Assembly: GCA_023400235.1 (NCBI GenBank)
Contig: JAEXFI010000010.1
Location: forward strand, 1-42,784
Length of the DNA stretch: 42,784 nt
Direction: 5' to 3'
Source: Bacillota bacterium
Lineage (GTDB): Bacteria > Bacillota > Clostridia > Acetivibrionales > DSM-1351
Part shown: in pieces, positions 40,288 to 42,784 of the stretch
Layout: every line of letters begins with the position of its first letter
Position numbering within the stretch: position 1 is the stretch's first letter
Notes under the pieces: model-generated
What the model saw: the letters and a program-made list of their open reading frames with translations, nothing else
The model's database searches: none
What the model was told of the DNA's origin: nothing
Made by a program: the position numbers and the translations under genes

Positions 40288-41595
40288 TTATTCAATCCTT
40301 CTGCATTCAAGGTAAAAGCGCTTTTCCTCTGCTTCCCCCATGGAGAAGGTTTTCCTGGGAAGTGCCCCGTCCAGAATTACTGTTTTGAACAGGTCGGTCT
40401 TATTCATGGAGGGCAGGAAAATACCCATGTTGCCCTGCTGTGAACCCAGCTTTCTGACAACCTCTTCACCGTGAATATAATCAATTTTTACCTGAGGATG
40501 CTCCTTCATATAGCTGTCCAAAAAGACTTGCAGCGTGCCTACCTCCAGGTTGCTGGCGGGATTTGCTATTGCAACCGTGCCTTCTCCCTTGTCTGTTATG
40601 TAGCTGAAGGTGTGCGCGGTATTTCCGGAGCAGCAGCTGTCTGTACTGCCGTAAAAGGCCTGAAACTCATCTAACAGAGCCTGGGGCTCCACATTGAACA
40701 ATACCCTGTGAATAGGCTCGAATACAAGCCCGTCATCGTGAACATTCACCAGCTCCACCAGGGCATACCTGGCAGGATGGTTTTCCAGCTGTTGTGGAGA
40801 AAGGCTTTTCTTAAGATTTTCCCAATGTCCCTTCGCAGATGCCAGAGAATGATTTCCGTCCCCTACGGCAAAAAGCAGTAAAGCCTTGGAAGCATCTATA
40901 TGGTATTTGCTGCGGAATATTTCCGTTTGAGCAAGTTTCTCAAGGGCAGAGGCAACAGAGGCCAGATCTTCTTGGGCTGATACCTTGTAGCCCTTGATAT
41001 GCCCTCCGTTCATCATCAGTTCAAAATCATAGAGCTTTTCCAACCGGGCGCACTTTTCCGCCAGAGGTTCAATAACTGTCTTCTGGGGGTCGTCAATAAG
41101 CACCATTATATGAGGAAGCTCTATGGGAGCATTTTGCCGTATTTTGATTCTTGGGGGAAGCCGGTCCAGAACAGTTCCCTCAGTAGCGCGTATAAGCGCA
41201 TTTGAGCCCTTGTTGTAATCATAGCACTCCAAATCCAGAGCCAGCATAAGACCCTTTCTGGAGGGTGCATGAGAAGTTTTTCTGTCCACCAGTATGAAGC
41301 ATTTGTCAAGTGCTGAAAGCACGCCCTGTTCCAAATAGTTTTTCATTGTGGAGTTTATGCCGGAGATTCGCTTTTCACCGTCTCCGTCTTCAAGATAAAC
41401 CTCCGGAAATACTATGTTAAGGGTAGAGGGAGCTCCGGCGGTCAGGGCCTCCGCTTCCTTCCAATATTCCCTCTCTGAGGTGTACTGATCACAGGCCACC
41501 ACGGCCCATTTGCTCAAATCCGCCTCCGGGGCGGGCAGCAATATTTCCGGTATATGTACTCCCAATCGGGATAAGGTCTCAATAGTGTTTATCAA
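40288..41595 (-). CDS. DUF1015 family protein
   Basis: 435 residues. It has the DUF1015 hallmarks VVACDQYTSEREYW near the N-terminus and AVGDGNHSLASAKGHWE in the middle. The function of the family is not established; in several clostridia a DUF1015 gene sits beside serC and serA, which hints at serine metabolism (from memory, not tested), while here it is 24 kb away. The TTG at 41595 is preferred because GGGAGAT, contributed by repeat R5, lies just before it; the in-frame ATG at 41607 is part of the repeat. Confidence 0.82.
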   Translation of the reverse strand: MINTIETLSRLGVHIPEILLPAPEADLSKWAVVACDQYTSEREYWKEAEALTAGAPSTLNIVFPEVYLEDGDGEKRISGINSTMKNYLEQGVLSALDKCFILVDRKTSHAPSRKGLMLALDLECYDYNKGSNALIRATEGTVLDRLPPRIKIRQNAPIELPHIMVLIDDPQKTVIEPLAEKCARLEKLYDFELMMNGGHIKGYKVSAQEDLASVASALEKLAQTEIFRSKYHIDASKALLLFAVGDGNHSLASAKGHWENLKKSLSPQQLENHPARYALVELVNVHDDGLVFEPIHRVLFNVEPQALLDEFQAFYGSTDSCCSGNTAHTFSYITDKGEGTVAIANPASNLEVGTLQVFLDSYMKEHPQVKIDYIHGEEVVRKLGSQQGNMGIFLPSMNKTDLFKTVILDGALPRKTFSMGEAEEKRFYLECRRIE

Positions 41596-41596
41596 T

Positions 41597-41685
41597 TTAT
41601 CTCCCATCTACGCGCACAGCGCGTACACAAATAGTAATGAAAGTCACTTTGACTTACCATATGCAGCTTTCACGCCGACCTCATA
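41597..41685 (-). repeat. dispersed hairpin repeat R5 (upstream of DUF1015 gene)
   Basis: Shortened copy: on the minus strand GCGTGAAAG, then ACTTTCATTACTATTTGTG (the GCAGCGAAAGCC hairpin is missing), then TACGCGCTGTGCGCGTA, then GATGGGAGATAAA right before the TTG start. The deletion removes about 28 bases relative to R1 and R3. Confidence 0.78.
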
Positions 41686-41878
41686 AAATTTCATGTTGAT
41701 TTATAAATATTCACAGTAATTTTACATTAATCTCCGTTTTTAGTCAATTTTCCAGAACAAAATTTTAAAGATATTTTATTTATATTATATTTGAATTTTT
41801 TAAGCCGCAATTACAAATAATATGGTTGAAGAAATTTTGCTTTCTTTAAGATTGAATTTGATGCAGAGGAGGAAGGCG

Positions 41879-42442
41879 ATGCTTAAAAAGTACAGTGAAG
41901 TCCTGGGGCTGCCGGTTATTTCAGCCAGAGACGGGCTTAAAATCGGAACCTTGAAGGATATTGTGTTCAGCAAGGACAACAAGGGCATACTCGCCTTCCT
42001 TATGGAAAAGGGAAGCTATGCCGTCAAAGGCAGCGTTATACTGCCCTCCAACCTTTTAAGCCTGGGAAATGACGCACTTATTGTGGATAATCCCATGAAC
42101 CTGATGGAGTACAGGCGATTTAAAAAGCTCTATGATATCCATGATAAGAATAATTTGCGGGGGCTTAAGATATTTACGCATTCAGGAGAGGATCTTGGTG
42201 TGGTTCAGGATATCCTGTTTGATTACAGGACGGGAAAGGTTGAAGGGGTGCAGGTATCCGACGGCCTTGTCCAGGACATCATAATGGGAAGAAACATACT
42301 TCCGTTTTTCGGCAGGATTGAAATAGGCAGCAGCAATATTCTGGTTGAAAGTGAAGCAGTTGAAGAGATGATAAGTACTGGTGGTGGCTTGCGAAGCCGG
42401 CTGGAAAATAATATTCAATATGACAAGGAGGATATGATATGA
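41879..42442 (+). CDS. PRC-barrel domain protein
   Basis: 187 residues with two PRC-barrel-like repeats: VLGLPVISARDGLKIGTLKD (about 6-25) and LRGLKIFTHSGEDLGVVQDI (about 82-101), followed by FDYRTGKVEGVQVSDG. PRC barrels are small beta-barrels that act as protein-protein adaptors; clostridial members are linked to stress or sporulation, but the role is not visible here. The ATG at 41879 is preceded by GAGGAGGAAGG; the in-frame upstream codons are rejected. Its stop overlaps the start of the next small gene (ATGA). Confidence 0.8.
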   Translation: MLKKYSEVLGLPVISARDGLKIGTLKDIVFSKDNKGILAFLMEKGSYAVKGSVILPSNLLSLGNDALIVDNPMNLMEYRRFKKLYDIHDKNNLRGLKIFTHSGEDLGVVQDILFDYRTGKVEGVQVSDGLVQDIIMGRNILPFFGRIEIGSSNILVESEAVEEMISTGGGLRSRLENNIQYDKEDMI

Positions 42443-42618
42443 TGAGAAATTTTACCAGGGGACTTGTAATAGGCGGTTTGATAGGTGCGTCAATAAGCGT
42501 TCTTACCAATCCTGAAATAGTTGACCCCCATATGAGAAGAAAAATGGTTAAGTCCGGCAGAAAAATCTGGCACAGGTCCAATCATGTTTTTGGTGACATG
42601 ATGCATATGTTCAGATAA
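42439..42618 (+). CDS. 59-residue YtxH-like membrane-anchored protein
   Basis: Begins MMRNFTRGLVIGGLIGASIS, a glycine-rich N-terminal membrane segment of the YtxH/general-stress type, followed by a basic tail with MRRKMVKSGRKIWHRSNH and Met/His-rich end. GAGGATATG lies just upstream inside the PRC-barrel gene, and the overlap (ATGATATGATG region) indicates translational coupling with it. YtxH-like proteins often accompany PRC-barrel proteins. Length is short but complete, ending in TAA. Confidence 0.7.
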   Translation: MMRNFTRGLVIGGLIGASISVLTNPEIVDPHMRRKMVKSGRKIWHRSNHVFGDMMHMFR

Positions 42619-42639
42619 CCGGAGCATTAAAAGCTAAAA

Positions 42640-42784
42640 GAGGCTGTTGCAAAACGTATAAATATGCAGAGTTGAAGGGGAAAAGTGCGGTTTTGTATCC
42701 ATTTTCTCAAAAATGGATACAAAATGTGGGCCTTAGCGTTTGGCCCACAAGCAGTTTTTCTAAAGGGAATGTTGTAAAATGAAA
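42640..42784. other. possible end of a mobile element with two perfect hairpins
   Basis: GAGGCTGTTGCAAAA (42640-42654) resembles terminal repeats of several transposon families. It is followed by the 15-bp perfect hairpin TTTTGTATCCATTTT/AAAATGGATACAAAA (42691-42705 / 42710-42724) and TGTGGGCC/GGCCCACA (42725-42732 / 42742-42749), then GCAGTTTTT. No transposase frame is visible before the window ends. Confidence 0.4.

Overview
The window looks like a chromosomal segment of an anaerobic, low-to-moderate-GC Firmicute in the class Clostridia. The inference rests on strong AGGAGG-type ribosome sites before almost every gene, a tandem glycine riboswitch, a YesN-type AraC response regulator, half-length TauE/SafE genes and the overall gene style. 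Clostridium cluster III (Ruminiclostridium-like) is my best guess, not a proof. I saw no rRNA, tRNA, CRISPR array, phage genes or complete insertion sequence.

Layout. 1-1.8 kb: end of a small charged helical protein, then a membrane-anchored metallophosphoesterase. 2-4.7 kb (minus): an AI-2E-family permease and a secreted VanX dipeptidase fused to a YkuD-type L,D-transpeptidase domain. 4.8-7.5 kb (minus): TetR regulator, ABC ATPase and ABC-2 permease. 7.7-8.6 kb: two half-size TauE/SafE proteins. 8.8-12.2 kb: a MoxR / DUF58 / DUF4129 operon. 12.4-14.4 kb: a TrmB-type regulator and a LysA-type decarboxylase. 14.7 kb: a small PCP-reductase-like protein. 15-17.6 kb (minus): serC-serA under a tandem glycine riboswitch. 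17.6-22.6 kb: MarR regulator divergent from a heterodimeric ABC exporter. 22.9-28.5 kb: a REC-histidine kinase, a large hybrid kinase and an AraC-type response regulator. 28.8-39.8 kb: a complete urea module, urtABCDE (ATP-driven urea uptake), ureABC (urease) and ureEFGD (nickel insertion). 40.3-42.6 kb: a DUF1015 protein, a PRC-barrel protein and a 59-residue YtxH-like protein. The hybrid kinase and response regulator sit directly upstream of urtA on the same strand and are candidate regulators of urea uptake and use.

The most unusual content lies between genes. (1) Five copies of a roughly 110-bp hairpin-rich repeat each lie upstream of a gene in the same orientation. At three of them the repeat's end itself supplies or adjoins the Shine-Dalgarno sequence. 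(2) Two copies of a candidate structured RNA with compensatory changes end in U-tracts. (3) A 489-bp non-coding element with terminal inverted repeats and a TA duplication is inserted exactly in the ureC stop codon. (4) Two 103-bp diverged elements share the same ends, and one is followed by a compact multi-hairpin segment. (5) Two 12-bp minisatellites of about 11 units each occur, one running into the start codon of the response regulator. All calls come from reading the sequence; no database search was run.
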